DNA of 60,887 nt, taken from positions 1 to 60,887 of the IMG/VR virus record IMGVR_UViG_3300002835_015500; one strand, written 5' to 3'. Source of the stretch: a virus. The translations under genes were made by a program, and so were the position numbers. The notes under the pieces are model-generated. The model was not told the DNA's origin and did not search any database. It saw only the letters and a list, made by a program, of their open reading frames with translations. Shown here one piece after another: positions 17,106 through 25,875 of the stretch (the first letter of the stretch is position 1; each line of letters begins with the position of its first letter).

Positions 17106-18398
17106 TTAAAATTCTTTCATTTCATTCAAATTTTCTCCGTATTTACAACTAACACTTAAATGAATATTATTCAAAAACTTGCTATCTTGTAAAAGGATAT
17201 TTTTAATCATTTCTATGTTTGATTCAAGTTCTTTTTTACTTGAATATAAACAATAAGCATCGTGAACATAAAAACACATAGACTTTTTATAAACATAATA
17301 TAAATCTATGAGTTTATCTAAGCAGAATATGCTTGCAGTAGACTGTACTATAAAATTAATACTTTTGTAGGATTGATCAATTTTTCTTATTTTTCCAAAA
17401 GTATTTATATAATACCCATCTTGATTATTTTTAGAAAAATTATCCAACCATGTAAAAGTTTTTGGGAATGTTTCTTTTATTCTTTTTGTAATAACTTCAA
17501 CCTTAGAAGATTCTATTTTACATGATTCGCTGATTTTTTTAATTCCAGCTCCATATATGAAAGGTAAAAAAATCATTTTCATTTTTTTTCTTTTTTCTTG
17601 ATCGAAATTATTAGGGTTTATTATCTTTTTATACAAAGATTCATAAAAATCATCCCCTTCATTTAAAACATCTTTCAAAGCCTTGTCTTTAGTTAAATAT
17701 TCTAAAACACTGACTTCCATATTTTTGTAATCGAAAAGTAAAAATAAATCATCTTGATTTAACGGTCTATATTTTTGTTTATCTTCTTTTTTTAAATTTA
17801 ATGGCATAAATCCATTTTTAAAACAATTAAAAGAACTTAACCTACCGTTCTCTTGCCCTTCTATCTCGTAGTAACAGTATTTTATATTTCTTTCTTCTAT
17901 GTCTACTATTCCTTTGTTTTCTATCGATGGAATAACTTTTAAAAATAAAGGACAGTAAATTTCTTTATACAAATTGCTTATTCTACTCCACTTAGATGGG
18001 TATATCACAGAAAACCTCTCTATAGCCTCTTTAAAAGAGATGGGAGCCTTTTCAGAATAAATACCACATAATCTTTCCAGTATTTTTAAATCCAATATCT
18101 GACACTCAGTGTCTAAATCTTTACCTGTTTTGTTTTTATAGTAACTAAAGTAATTTTTTATATTCCAAGTTATTATTTTTTTATTATTTAAAAATAACGC
18201 AACTTTCAAAATGCTGTTAAGTGTATCGAAATTACTGTTGTCCACTAGTTTTGTAAGCTTTTTACTTCTTGAATATATTTCTATATTAAATTGAAAATTT
18301 TTATCTGTAAAGTCTATGTATTCTGGGTCTGTTTTTATATAAATAGTGTTATCTGAGGATATCTCGGATAAATACTTTAATAGTTCTTCTTCTAACAT
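17106..18398 (-). CDS. Family A DNA polymerase (short)
   Basis: 430 residues, much shorter than Klenow. Motif A is LLFDYKNMEVSVLEYLT, with the metal-binding Asp and the Glu at the usual place; motif B is KRKKMKMIFLPFIYGAG; motif C is VHDAY, where the second acidic residue (Glu883 in E. coli Pol I) is Ala. The first 130 residues look like a remnant 3'-5' exonuclease fold (KKIITWNIKNYF, ILDLKILERL) but lack a clear DxE pair, so proofreading is doubtful. Because the same phage has a DnaE polymerase, this enzyme may do repair, primer or gap-filling synthesis. The promoter at 18407-18434 leaves a leader of about 2 nt. Confidence 0.85.
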   Translation of the reverse strand: MLEEELLKYLSEISSDNTIYIKTDPEYIDFTDKNFQFNIEIYSRSKKLTKLVDNSNFDTLNSILKVALFLNNKKIITWNIKNYFSYYKNKTGKDLDTECQILDLKILERLCGIYSEKAPISFKEAIERFSVIYPSKWSRISNLYKEIYCPLFLKVIPSIENKGIVDIEERNIKYCYYEIEGQENGRLSSFNCFKNGFMPLNLKKEDKQKYRPLNQDDLFLLFDYKNMEVSVLEYLTKDKALKDVLNEGDDFYESLYKKIINPNNFDQEKRKKMKMIFLPFIYGAGIKKISESCKIESSKVEVITKRIKETFPKTFTWLDNFSKNNQDGYYINTFGKIRKIDQSYKSINFIVQSTASIFCLDKLIDLYYVYKKSMCFYVHDAYCLYSSKKELESNIEMIKNILLQDSKFLNNIHLSVSCKYGENLNEMKEF

Positions 18399-18406
18399 TG
18401 TTTTAA

Positions 18407-18434
18407 ACTATACAAGATTTTCGGTCTGAAACAA
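18407..18434 (-). promoter_or_regulatory. Promoter giving nearly leaderless polA-like mRNA
   Basis: Minus strand: TTGTTT (18429-18434), 16 bp, TATAGT (18407-18412), then 8 nt to ATG 18398. The predicted start is within 2-3 nt of the ATG. Confidence 0.5.
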
Positions 18435-18449
18435 ATTGTTCTGTTAAAA

Positions 18450-19733
18450 TTAAACTGTACACAGTGTTTCCATTCTAGAAAACATCCTTGTAAGCATATC
18501 TTCATAATTAATTGTTCTTAAAAATCTCAAAATAGGTGTTAAATACCTATTATCTTCTTTTGTTTTATCTATTATTGTAATATTAGTGTCCATCAAGGAT
18601 GCTCTCTCTGTCTTTTGGGCATCATGGGCGTCTGACACTAGGTTATTTACTTTTCTAAGCAATTTATTTGATAAACTCCATTTACATGCTACTCCTTTTT
18701 GATTGTTTAATTTGTTACCAAATTCATACTTGTTATCAGTCCAATCAATTAAGTTTTTCATAGATAATAAATCTCTAATTACCTTCCATCTATGATGATT
18801 CCAGTTTCTTTTAACATTATTAAATTTAAATAAACTTATCCATAATTGTTTAACTCTTTCTGTAGGTATAGATCCATCTTTATTAGGATTTTTATTTATA
18901 AAAAGAAGTATTAATAGTGCTATAGCAAAATCATCTTCTGTAACTACATGATTCCTTGCTTTTAATTTATGATTATCGGTAAGATCTTTGAATATCTCTT
19001 TATATTTATCTAATTTTTTAATATCTTCTTCCGAAAATAGTTTGTTTGATATGCTTCCTTCTTTTTTATTTTTAATCTTTATTTCAACACTGTATTCTTT
19101 TTCTATATCTTTTATAGATAAAAATTGATTATCCATAGAAGATAATACATTAAGATTTCTTGGAATTTTTGCAAGAGTTCCATATTTTATATTTGTTATT
19201 TTATTTTCTTTATATAATATTTCGGGACACAATCCTTTTATTTCTACTATTTCAATATCTGCTTTCGTCTCTTCCGCTTCTTTTTTAAGCCAATTTTCAA
19301 AATTTTTAAGTGTTTTATTGACTGTTCTTGCACTGATGTTTGGTTTTTTTAGTATAAAATATGCATGAATACCTTTTCCATTTGTTGATGATTCATAATA
19401 TAATTTTGGAAACTTTGTTTTTAAGTGATTTATGAAATCTAAAGCACCTTGAGTACTTCCTAAATTATTCTTTTTTTGAACATCTACATCTATCATCACT
19501 AATGTTTCTTCGCTATTAGTTTTTCCATTCCCATAATAATATACTGTGTTTTTATTCTCCACATGCTCTAGAATTTTTTTATTTGGAAGTCTTCTAATTA
19601 GAAGTTTATTATTTTTTATTAATAATTTTTTTGAAATGTTTGGTCTTATGCCTACGTCTGTTTTTTCTCCATAGGCTATTCGGCTTATTCTTTCTTTAAG
19701 CCAAATTATTTCTACTGATTCTTTTTTAGGCAT
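18450..19733 (-). CDS. AEP-type primase / primase-polymerase-like protein
   Basis: 427 residues. Three features of the archaeo-eukaryotic primase fold appear in order: VMIDVDV (hhhDhD, metal-binding, about residue 75), SSTNGKGIHAYF (SG-x-G-x-H, about residue 115), and further on YGTLAKIPRNLN (the basic R-x-P region). The C-terminal 200 residues are a helical domain with HHRWKVIRDLL resembling PriCT-like or winged-helix regions. No TOPRIM or zinc finger of DnaG or gp61 type is seen. It would prime synthesis for the DnaB-like helicase. It is the first gene of the minus-strand block. Confidence 0.55.
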   Translation of the reverse strand: MPKKESVEIIWLKERISRIAYGEKTDVGIRPNISKKLLIKNNKLLIRRLPNKKILEHVENKNTVYYYGNGKTNSEETLVMIDVDVQKKNNLGSTQGALDFINHLKTKFPKLYYESSTNGKGIHAYFILKKPNISARTVNKTLKNFENWLKKEAEETKADIEIVEIKGLCPEILYKENKITNIKYGTLAKIPRNLNVLSSMDNQFLSIKDIEKEYSVEIKIKNKKEGSISNKLFSEEDIKKLDKYKEIFKDLTDNHKLKARNHVVTEDDFAIALLILLFINKNPNKDGSIPTERVKQLWISLFKFNNVKRNWNHHRWKVIRDLLSMKNLIDWTDNKYEFGNKLNNQKGVACKWSLSNKLLRKVNNLVSDAHDAQKTERASLMDTNITIIDKTKEDNRYLTPILRFLRTINYEDMLTRMFSRMETLCTV

Positions 19734-19742
19734 GTTGCTACT

Positions 19743-19771
19743 AATATAGTGAATTTTTCAACTTTCAGCAA
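19743..19771 (-). promoter_or_regulatory. Leftward half of a back-to-back promoter pair
   Basis: Minus strand: TTGCTG (19766-19771), 17 bp, TATATT (19743-19748), 9 nt to ATG 19733. Its -35 lies 2 bp from the -35 of the rightward promoter at 19774. Leader about 2-3 nt. Confidence 0.55.
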
Positions 19772-19773
19772 TA

Positions 19774-19802
19774 TTGTAAAAAGTTTTTTTCTTTGCTATG
19801 AT
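19774..19802 (+). promoter_or_regulatory. Rightward half of a back-to-back promoter pair
   Basis: TTGTAA (19774-19779), 17 bp, TATGAT (19797-19802), 5 nt to ATG 19808. Start of transcription is predicted at the ATG itself (leaderless). Confidence 0.6.
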
Positions 19803-19807
19803 AGTTT

Positions 19808-20521
19808 ATGTCTGAAAACTATATTTTTAATATAATTAAAAAATATAATATAGAAGATAAACAAGAAATAAGAGCGTTGACTCTTTATTATTATTGGATT
19901 ATAAATATAAGAAAAATATTTCCTGATATGCGTCATGGTAAATTTAATGAAAATAAAGATCCAAGAAGTCTTACAATTTTCCGGTATTGTTACAAATTAC
20001 AAAGAGAAAATCCGCTAGAAGAAAAAAACTATGAAAACTACATAAGAGCACAGCTTATAATATTAAAATATTTATCTCAAAAATACAATAGAGAATTAGT
20101 AGTTGATGCAAATTGTATATGTGGGGATAAAGCTTGGAAAAGATGGCAGGCATACAAGATTAGGTTAATAAAAACTAAAAATGATAGTGTCAATACTTAT
20201 GTTTCTTTTCCAAATTTATATAAACTAGAAAAAGAATTAAATAATACTAAAGACTTTTTAAAAGATAATATTGAAAATATAGATGAAGAAAGTTTAAAAG
20301 CAAATATAGAAAGTATTATCGTTTGGTTTAATCTTAGAAAAATAAATCCATATTTTATAATATTAAATAAAAATATTAACAACAATTATGACTATGAATA
20401 CATTAGAAAAAATTTTAAAATAGATCCTATCTTGTATTTAGAAAGAACCAATGATAGAATTAAAGAGTTGTATTTTAAAATATTTAAAGAATCACCATTT
20501 ACAGGAGAAAAAAATGATTGA
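19808..20521 (+). CDS. Hypothetical protein expressed from a leaderless promoter
   Basis: 237 residues, mostly helical and Lys/Asn-rich. Aromatic segments such as YYYWIINIRKIFPDMRHGKF near the N-terminus and WKRWQAYKIRL at about residue 105 suggest a folded helical core. I recognise no family. The -10 (TATGAT) ends 5 nt before the ATG, so no SD is possible. It diverges from the primase gene, and a short gene follows with translational overlap. Confidence 0.75.
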   Translation: MSENYIFNIIKKYNIEDKQEIRALTLYYYWIINIRKIFPDMRHGKFNENKDPRSLTIFRYCYKLQRENPLEEKNYENYIRAQLIILKYLSQKYNRELVVDANCICGDKAWKRWQAYKIRLIKTKNDSVNTYVSFPNLYKLEKELNNTKDFLKDNIENIDEESLKANIESIIVWFNLRKINPYFIILNKNINNNYDYEYIRKNFKIDPILYLERTNDRIKELYFKIFKESPFTGEKND

Positions 20522-20660
20522 AATAGTTTCAAGCTGCGACTATCAGCTAAACATAGAGTTGAGTTTTGAAATAATAAAAACAATATCAATAGAAAATTAT
20601 TCATTTTCCATTGATATGGCTCCTAGTAGAGAAGTTGTTTTTAAAAGTCTTATTATTTAG
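20514..20660 (+). CDS. Small hypothetical protein (48 aa)
   Basis: ATG at 20514 behind AGGAGA (8 nt), overlapping the upstream stop by 8 bp, which supports real translation. 48 residues, beta-like (IVSSCDYQLNIELSFEIIK). Its last 60 bp overlap the converging thioredoxin-like gene, so one of the two 3' ends may be non-functional. No family recognised. Confidence 0.5.
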   Translation: MIEIVSSCDYQLNIELSFEIIKTISIENYSFSIDMAPSREVVFKSLII

Positions 20661-21077
20661 CCAATTTAAAAATATAATTTTTGACTTATATCCACTACCT
20701 CTTTTTTTTACAATGCCATCACTATTAACAATTACATAATAAGGTAAACTTTTAACTATATAAGAATCCGCTAATTCTTTTTCTTTATCTATATCTAAAA
20801 AACATACAATATATTTTTCTAATTCTTTTGTATCAAAAACACTTTCTTTAAATTTTCTACAAGTTCCACACCATTCTGTTTCAAATATTATAAGTATATC
20901 TTTTTTAAGTTCTTTTGATGCAACTTTGGCTTCTTCTAAGCTCAAATATGTTTCACTTATGTTTATATTTTGATTTTCTTTTTTATTCTCTATTTTATAA
21001 TAATTTTGTTTATTTTGAATAGCGATGAGTAAAATAACAACAACTATCGGAAAAAATTTATTTAAATAATTTTTCAT
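20601..21077 (-). CDS. Membrane-anchored thioredoxin-like protein
   Basis: 158 residues. One N-terminal membrane segment (residues about 8-21, FFPIVVVILLIAI), then a thioredoxin fold with the redox motif WCGTC at about residue 90 in the context IIFETEWCGTCRKFKE, a DIDKEKELADSY segment and a cis-Pro (SLPYYVIVNSDG). The extended helix after CxxC resembles DsbD C-terminal or thioredoxin-fold domains that act outside the cytoplasm. It may reduce or form disulfides in the periplasm during infection. The gene overlaps a small + gene at its 3' end. Confidence 0.75.
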   Translation of the reverse strand: MKNYLNKFFPIVVVILLIAIQNKQNYYKIENKKENQNINISETYLSLEEAKVASKELKKDILIIFETEWCGTCRKFKESVFDTKELEKYIVCFLDIDKEKELADSYIVKSLPYYVIVNSDGIVKKRGSGYKSKIIFLNWLNNKTFKNNFSTRSHINGK

Positions 21078-21078
21078 A

Positions 21079-21885
21079 TTAATATGTCATCAGTGTTTTG
21101 ATTATGCATTTTATGATTTTATTTTTATCTTCTTTTGGAGAAAAATATTCATACCATTCACTAGGCTGTGCTATAAACAATCTTTGTTTCATCGGGCTAT
21201 CTATGTTATAGCCCCAGCACTTCAGTAAACCTTTATTTTCATCAAATGCTAAATCTATATTAAACTGCTCTGCCCTAATACTACCGGGTGCTCCGGCACC
21301 AGATCCTTTAAATTCAAAAAATACTTTATAATAATTTTCTTTTATTTTTTTAAGACCTTTTGGAAACATAATATATGAAGGATATTCATTTAAACATGCT
21401 TTATATAAGTTTACTGCTAAATTTTCAATATCTTTATATTCTTTCAATGGATAGTCAAAATTTTGTTGTCTTATTTTTTTAATTCGTTCATAAAGAACTT
21501 CTGCTATATCATATTCTTTTCCGTTATGTTTTTCATCTATATCAAAAACATCTTTACAAATTGGTGTAACATCTCCATTTAAATCTTTGATATACTTTCT
21601 TGTTGTTATCCTAAGAGATCCAAATGGGTTTACATTTGTTTCCATTAAATGATTATTATCTGTCCAAATTATCTCTTCAGCCCATTTTCTTACTATTTTT
21701 TTACTTTCTCCGTTCAATATTTGAGTTAGTCTATCTAAGAATTCGTCAACTTTAAACATTACATTTGTAATCTTAGGTTTAAAATTTGTATCTTTTTCTA
21801 TTATTCTCGTTGAAATATCCGAGAATCCATAGTCTGCATATTCTTGTAATTTATACCAATTGTTAAACTCTAATTTATTTTCCAT
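21079..21885 (-). CDS. Hypothetical protein with capsid-targeting-like N-terminus
   Basis: 268 residues from ATG 21885; the frame is open to 21936, but the late box lies between. It begins MENKLEFNNWYKLQE, a longer version of the shared head motif. The body has a FFEFKGSGAGAPGSIRAEQFNID segment and many aromatic residues. No family recognised. The start codon is 19 bp from a divergent ATG whose product carries the same motif, so the two are probably co-expressed late head proteins. Its stop is 1 bp from the next gene. Confidence 0.7.
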   Translation of the reverse strand: MENKLEFNNWYKLQEYADYGFSDISTRIIEKDTNFKPKITNVMFKVDEFLDRLTQILNGESKKIVRKWAEEIIWTDNNHLMETNVNPFGSLRITTRKYIKDLNGDVTPICKDVFDIDEKHNGKEYDIAEVLYERIKKIRQQNFDYPLKEYKDIENLAVNLYKACLNEYPSYIMFPKGLKKIKENYYKVFFEFKGSGAGAPGSIRAEQFNIDLAFDENKGLLKCWGYNIDSPMKQRLFIAQPSEWYEYFSPKEDKNKIIKCIIKTLMTY

Positions 21886-21904
21886 ATATTTTATATATAT
21901 TAAT
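21886..21904. promoter_or_regulatory. Divergent late box, 19 bp between two ATGs
   Basis: Pure A/T spacer. Plus strand TATATATA (21892-21899) is 5 nt before ATG 21905; on the minus strand TATATATA, read from the same tract, is 6 nt before ATG 21885. One palindromic box serves both genes and leaves no room for ribosome sites. Confidence 0.55.
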
Positions 21905-22159
21905 ATGAAAAGATTTAAATTATGGGTGGAAGACAAAGAATTTGATAAAAATAAAGATTTTTTTATAAGCTACCTAGATCTAGATAAAAATCAAGGATTA
22001 TCGATGGCTCTAGACACCTTTAACAAGAAAAGTTTATTAAGAAAAATAAAAGATAGTAATTTTTATGATGAGTTATCTGATATAGCAAAAGATAGTTTAG
22101 AAAAAGTAATATTATCTAACAATCAAACTGTGGGGGATTTAGTTAGAGCTGTTAGCTAG
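21905..22159 (+). CDS. Small protein with capsid-targeting-like N-terminus
   Basis: 84 residues. It begins MKRFKLWVE, then DKEFDKNKDF. The remainder is a charged helical protein. Candidate internal head protein, to be cut after Glu9 by the prohead protease (inference from T4). It is 8 bp past the start of the overlap with the converging gene at 22152. No SD; it starts 5 nt after a TATATATA box. Confidence 0.7.
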   Translation: MKRFKLWVEDKEFDKNKDFFISYLDLDKNQGLSMALDTFNKKSLLRKIKDSNFYDELSDIAKDSLEKVILSNNQTVGDLVRAVS

Positions 22160-22547
22160 ATTGATTTTCAAAAGTTAAAAGTTTTAATTTTTTTGATTTA
22201 AAATCAGATATTGAAACTTTTTCTATTTCTTTTGTTTTAGGCTTAACATCTTTTTCTCTGTAAGATATTATATGTTCTTCAATTTCTAATATTGCATTCT
22301 CTTTTGACTTATGTCTTAATTTGCTTAAAAACTTGATGGAATCACTGCCTGGCATGGTATCGTAATCAGTACGACTTCTTTCTTTTCTTCCTATTCTCAT
22401 AGTAGCTCCAGCTGCAAAAAATTCATTTCCAAGACCATCAATACAAGGTATTATAAGGTATTCTACAACTCTTTCTTGGTTAAAATACATTACTGCCCAT
22501 TCTGGGAGCTTTTCATCACTATCTCTTGATGTTGTGTCGAGTTTCAT
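22152..22547 (-). CDS. Hypothetical protein in helicase operon
   Basis: 131 residues. N-terminal half is beta-like (PEWAVMYFNQERVVEYLIIPC, then FFAAGATMRIGRKERSRTDYD); the C-terminal half is a Lys-rich helix. It overlaps the UvsW-like gene upstream by 4 bp (translational coupling). No family recognised; its coupling to a helicase suggests a small partner, but this is inferred. Confidence 0.7.
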   Translation of the reverse strand: MKLDTTSRDSDEKLPEWAVMYFNQERVVEYLIIPCIDGLGNEFFAAGATMRIGRKERSRTDYDTMPGSDSIKFLSKLRHKSKENAILEIEEHIISYREKDVKPKTKEIEKVSISDFKSKKLKLLTFENQSS

Positions 22548-23959
22548 AAGCTTTTAATCTCTACCTCATGTCCTTCTTTTCTTAGAATTTTTATTCTTTT
22601 TTCGCTGTGTTTTTCCAAATATTTATTTGTTCTAAATAAAAAGTCGAAGTAATTCAATATTTCTTTATCATCTGCTGTTCTTAGTCCTCTTCCCATTCTT
22701 TGAACTATCATGTGATCTGCTTGACCACCAGCAGCATTGATTAAATTATGACAAAAGAAACTAACGCCAGTATTAAAAATTTGTTGTGTTGCTAAAATGG
22801 TTACGTCGGTTTTACTCTTTTTTAATATTTCTATTGCTTCTTTTCTTGTTTTTATATTATCTTTACCTTGAACCCAAATACTGTCGGGCATTAAAGTTTT
22901 TAACATATCTCCATGGGCAATTCTATCGACAAGAACTAACGTTCTTCCACTTAAAGAACTAACTAAATTTTTAACAATTTTGTGGAAGTTGTGATTTTCA
23001 GCTATTCCACGAGTAACAGCATCGATATATATATCGTATTGTATATCTTTAGGATCATTTATTTCATAAAATATACATTTACTTTTTGATAAAATATTTC
23101 TATTTTGCAATTCTTGAGTAGTAAGAATACCGTTTTCTGTTGTTGTTGTTTTTAAAACAGGTCCAAAAAATCCCTTAACATAATATTTTTGGACTTTATC
23201 TGTTTCTCCAAATTTGAATGGAGTTGCACTCATCGCAACACGAACAGAACAATTTTTTAATCGCCTATAGACCGCCTTTGGAAGTTTACTCATCATATCG
23301 TGAATTTCATCAACAATTAAAACTTCAACATCAGAAAGTTGTTTTTCTATTTTTATTATACTCTGAACATTAGCCACTGTTATTATATTGGGTTCATTTT
23401 TTCCTGACCACAATCTTCCAACATTTTCAAAGCCCCAATTACATATCTCTTCATAGTTTTGTACAGCTAGACTAAGTCTGTTTTGCAAAACTAAAATTTT
23501 AGTTCCGGGTATTATTGTTTTAAGTATTCCAACCATAGTGGCAGACTTGCCACTGCTCGTAGGAGCAAATATTACTCCTCTATTATGTTTTATAACTTGA
23601 TTTATAAAATCGACTTGATAATCATATAAATCTATTTTTTTATTTTTAACCCACCTACTGCCGAACTTATTATCAACAGAGTCATATAAAAAATTTATTT
23701 TTGTTCTTTTGTCTTCTATTTCATAGTTTATATCTTTCTTTTTAAGAACTGCTTTAATTTCTGGAAGCAACCCAGTAAGAAACTTTCCATTTTCTTTTTG
23801 AAAGAAATCTACATATCCATCCCATATTTTCATTTTATATCTTCTGTTATGAAAATAATTTTTTTCTCTAAATTTCAAACTACTAGATAGCAAACTTTTT
23901 AAACTATTGTCTTCTGAAACTAGGTAGCTAAAATCATTTTGTAAAATAAGTTTTGTCAT
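22544..23959 (-). CDS. uvsW: UvsW-like SF2 helicase
   Basis: 471 residues. SF2 motifs in order: Q-like/I with FAPTSSGKSAT (Walker A), motif II LIVDEIHDMM, motif III AMSATPFKFG, motif IV-V RTLVLVDRIAHG and TILATQQIFNTGVS, motif VI IVQRMGRGLRT. An N-terminal domain of about 90 residues precedes the motor, as in T4 UvsW. It unwinds branched DNA and R-loops and restarts forks. It overlaps by 4 bp with the Dda-like gene, so the two are translated together. Confidence 0.9.
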   Translation of the reverse strand: MTKLILQNDFSYLVSEDNSLKSLLSSSLKFREKNYFHNRRYKMKIWDGYVDFFQKENGKFLTGLLPEIKAVLKKKDINYEIEDKRTKINFLYDSVDNKFGSRWVKNKKIDLYDYQVDFINQVIKHNRGVIFAPTSSGKSATMVGILKTIIPGTKILVLQNRLSLAVQNYEEICNWGFENVGRLWSGKNEPNIITVANVQSIIKIEKQLSDVEVLIVDEIHDMMSKLPKAVYRRLKNCSVRVAMSATPFKFGETDKVQKYYVKGFFGPVLKTTTTENGILTTQELQNRNILSKSKCIFYEINDPKDIQYDIYIDAVTRGIAENHNFHKIVKNLVSSLSGRTLVLVDRIAHGDMLKTLMPDSIWVQGKDNIKTRKEAIEILKKSKTDVTILATQQIFNTGVSFFCHNLINAAGGQADHMIVQRMGRGLRTADDKEILNYFDFLFRTNKYLEKHSEKRIKILRKEGHEVEIKSL

Positions 23960-25017
23960 AAATAACTCGGTTTATATCTTTCTGAAATTGCCCAAATAAG
24001 TAATTTTTTCGCTCTGCTTGCTGCCGTATAACTCCATCTTTTATGGCACCATTTGTCGCATTTTTCTTCAAAAACTATCACTGAATTAAAGCTATCGCCT
24101 TGACTCTTGTGTGTTGTGATAGCATAAGCATAATCAAAAGGATTTTCATCACTTAAAAATTCAAACTCATTCTTTTCTTTACCAAATTGATTATAATCAT
24201 AAAGCATGTTAGAGTACAGAGCATCGCCAGATATAAAACTAAATCTATGAAATTTGTGAAGCTCTGTGACTATGCCTTGCATTCCATTAAAAAGTTGTAG
24301 CTTTCTATTATTTCTAAGGCAAATTATTTTTTCGCCTATATTTATTACTTCTTGTAGATTTAGAGAATTTCTAACCCTATTATTTATTGAAACTCTTGTT
24401 TTATTAAAAGCACATATTACTTGCTCTGCTTTTAATAAATGATCATCTTCTATGATAGATTTATTAATTATTTTAACTTTATTTGAAGATTCAAATTTCT
24501 TAGGACAGTTTCCTTGCCTAAGATGATCGGCAAAATAGGCTATATCTCCAGCATTTCTATGGATTGTTTCCAGTCTATAATCTGGATTTTGCATTAAATT
24601 AAATTTGCTTCCGATAGGCTCTAGTTGTCCATGATCTCCAATATAAATAATTGGTTTTCTATAACTCATTAAATCTTCATGAATCTCTCTGCTGACCATG
24701 CTTGCTTCGTCAATTATGAATCCATCAAATTCTACATAAGGACATTTTAGCCAAATGGTTTCTTCTTCCTCTTTTACAGGATAATAAATTAAATTGTGAA
24801 TTGTTCTGGCATCACCCATTCCTTTAAGACGCAAAACATTTGCAGCTTTTCCTGTGTATGCTCCTACTGCAAAATTACTTAATTTGTTTTTAAGTATGTT
24901 TATTATTGTGCTTTTACCAGTCCCAGCATAACCACCCAGTGTGACGTATTGTTTGTTTTTTAAATCTTTTAAAACTCCTCTAATGACATCTTTTTGCTCA
25001 TTGGTTATTTCTATCAT
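23956..25017 (-). CDS. dda: Dda-like SF1B helicase
   Basis: 353 residues. Motif I GGYAGTGKST, motif Ia AYTGKAANVLR, motif II IIDEASMVS, motif III YIGDHGQLEP, and the C-terminal AYAITTHKSQGDSF typical of the RecD2/Dda group. It is slightly shorter than T4 Dda (439). It would move 5' to 3' and clear proteins from DNA at origins. The start is preceded by an AT-rich tract (AATATTTTTATG) without SD. Confidence 0.9.
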   Translation of the reverse strand: MIEITNEQKDVIRGVLKDLKNKQYVTLGGYAGTGKSTIINILKNKLSNFAVGAYTGKAANVLRLKGMGDARTIHNLIYYPVKEEEETIWLKCPYVEFDGFIIDEASMVSREIHEDLMSYRKPIIYIGDHGQLEPIGSKFNLMQNPDYRLETIHRNAGDIAYFADHLRQGNCPKKFESSNKVKIINKSIIEDDHLLKAEQVICAFNKTRVSINNRVRNSLNLQEVINIGEKIICLRNNRKLQLFNGMQGIVTELHKFHRFSFISGDALYSNMLYDYNQFGKEKNEFEFLSDENPFDYAYAITTHKSQGDSFNSVIVFEEKCDKWCHKRWSYTAASRAKKLLIWAISERYKPSYL

Positions 25018-25071
25018 AAAAATATTTTCTCAAAAAACTCATTATAGCCTCTTGAGAGTAAAATAGAAATA

Positions 25072-25479
25072 CTAAGATTGCTGGGTTTTTCCGCCTCTTT
25101 GTTTTACTTGTATATAAAAAGCATAAGATTTTTTATTTGGACGGTTTGGATTAATTTTATCTGATTCTCTAAACAAAAGTTGAAGCTTGGTTGTATCGGA
25201 CTCCAATGGTAAAAAATCTTTTAAACGAGTTAAAACGCTATAAATATAGTTAGGACTTCCAGTAATTCTGATGCCGTCCTCAGCGAATGTAGATCCTTTA
25301 TGAATATTAGGAATAGGAGTAACCAACAATGGCATTTCTGGCAGTGCTTTCCAAAAATTTATTATTTCTTTTTTCTTTCCACTCCAAGATTTTTTTGGAG
25401 TGTCAAGAGGACCACCGACAAGTCCAGGTTGAATTGATATTGGTTGTTCTTCTTCAAGCCAAGTTTTAAAACTTTTCAT
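25072..25479 (-). CDS. Hypothetical protein with capsid-targeting-like N-terminus
   Basis: 135 residues beginning MKSFKTWLEEEQPIS, a close match to the shared motif with cleavage expected after Glu9-11. The body is small, Pro-rich at first, then alpha-beta (NYIYSVLTRLKDFLP, SYAFYIQVKQRGG). No family recognised. Its ATG is 18 bp from the ATG of the divergent Gly/Pro-rich gene, which also carries the motif; both look late. Confidence 0.75.
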   Translation of the reverse strand: MKSFKTWLEEEQPISIQPGLVGGPLDTPKKSWSGKKKEIINFWKALPEMPLLVTPIPNIHKGSTFAEDGIRITGSPNYIYSVLTRLKDFLPLESDTTKLQLLFRESDKINPNRPNKKSYAFYIQVKQRGGKTQQS

Positions 25480-25497
25480 AATATAATATATATTATT
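25480..25497. promoter_or_regulatory. Divergent late box, 18 bp between two ATGs
   Basis: Pure A/T and nearly palindromic. Plus: AATATATA (25485-25492) 5 nt before ATG 25498. Minus: TATATATT 5 nt before ATG 25479. No room for a Shine-Dalgarno site on either side. Confidence 0.55.
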
Positions 25498-25875
25498 ATG
25501 ATTTCATATTCAAAATACAAACTTTTAAAAGAAGCAGATGCTGCTCCACCTCCTCCATCTGGAGGATCACCCGGAGGATCAGCCCCAGCCGCTCCCGCAG
25601 GAGATTTAGGTTCAATTCCTGATTTAGGTGCTGGAGGACCGCCCCCAGGTTTTAGTGGAGGACCACCTATGGGAATGGGCGGACCTCCCGGTGGACCTTC
25701 AATGGATTTAGGTGGTTTAGGTGGACCTGGTGCAACTGGTGCTGCTGGTATGAAACCACAAGGTTTGAAAAGTAACAATATTTGGGATGTATTAGAAAGA
25801 ATTTTAGGAGGATCAAAAGAAGAGGATAAAAAAGATCAAAAAGATCAAAAACAAAAAGAATATGAGGAGGGATGA
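25498..25875 (+). CDS. Gly/Pro-rich protein with capsid-targeting-like N-terminus
   Basis: 125 residues. It begins MISYSKYKLLKEADAA; cleavage after KE, before Ala, would match the T4 prohead protease rule. Residues 15-90 are Gly/Pro/Ala-rich (GGPPGGPSMD, GGPGATGAAG), partly collagen-like, and the C-terminus is charged. Likely a late structural or internal head protein. No SD; late box 5 nt upstream. The stop overlaps the ATG of a tiny membrane protein gene. Confidence 0.75.
   Translation: MISYSKYKLLKEADAAPPPPSGGSPGGSAPAAPAGDLGSIPDLGAGGPPPGFSGGPPMGMGGPPGGPSMDLGGLGGPGATGAAGMKPQGLKSNNIWDVLERILGGSKEEDKKDQKDQKQKEYEEG

Noticed and set aside
24990-25071. TATAAT-like sequence upstream of the Dda gene
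   Set aside because: No -35 at a sensible distance; the box may be chance in AT-rich DNA.
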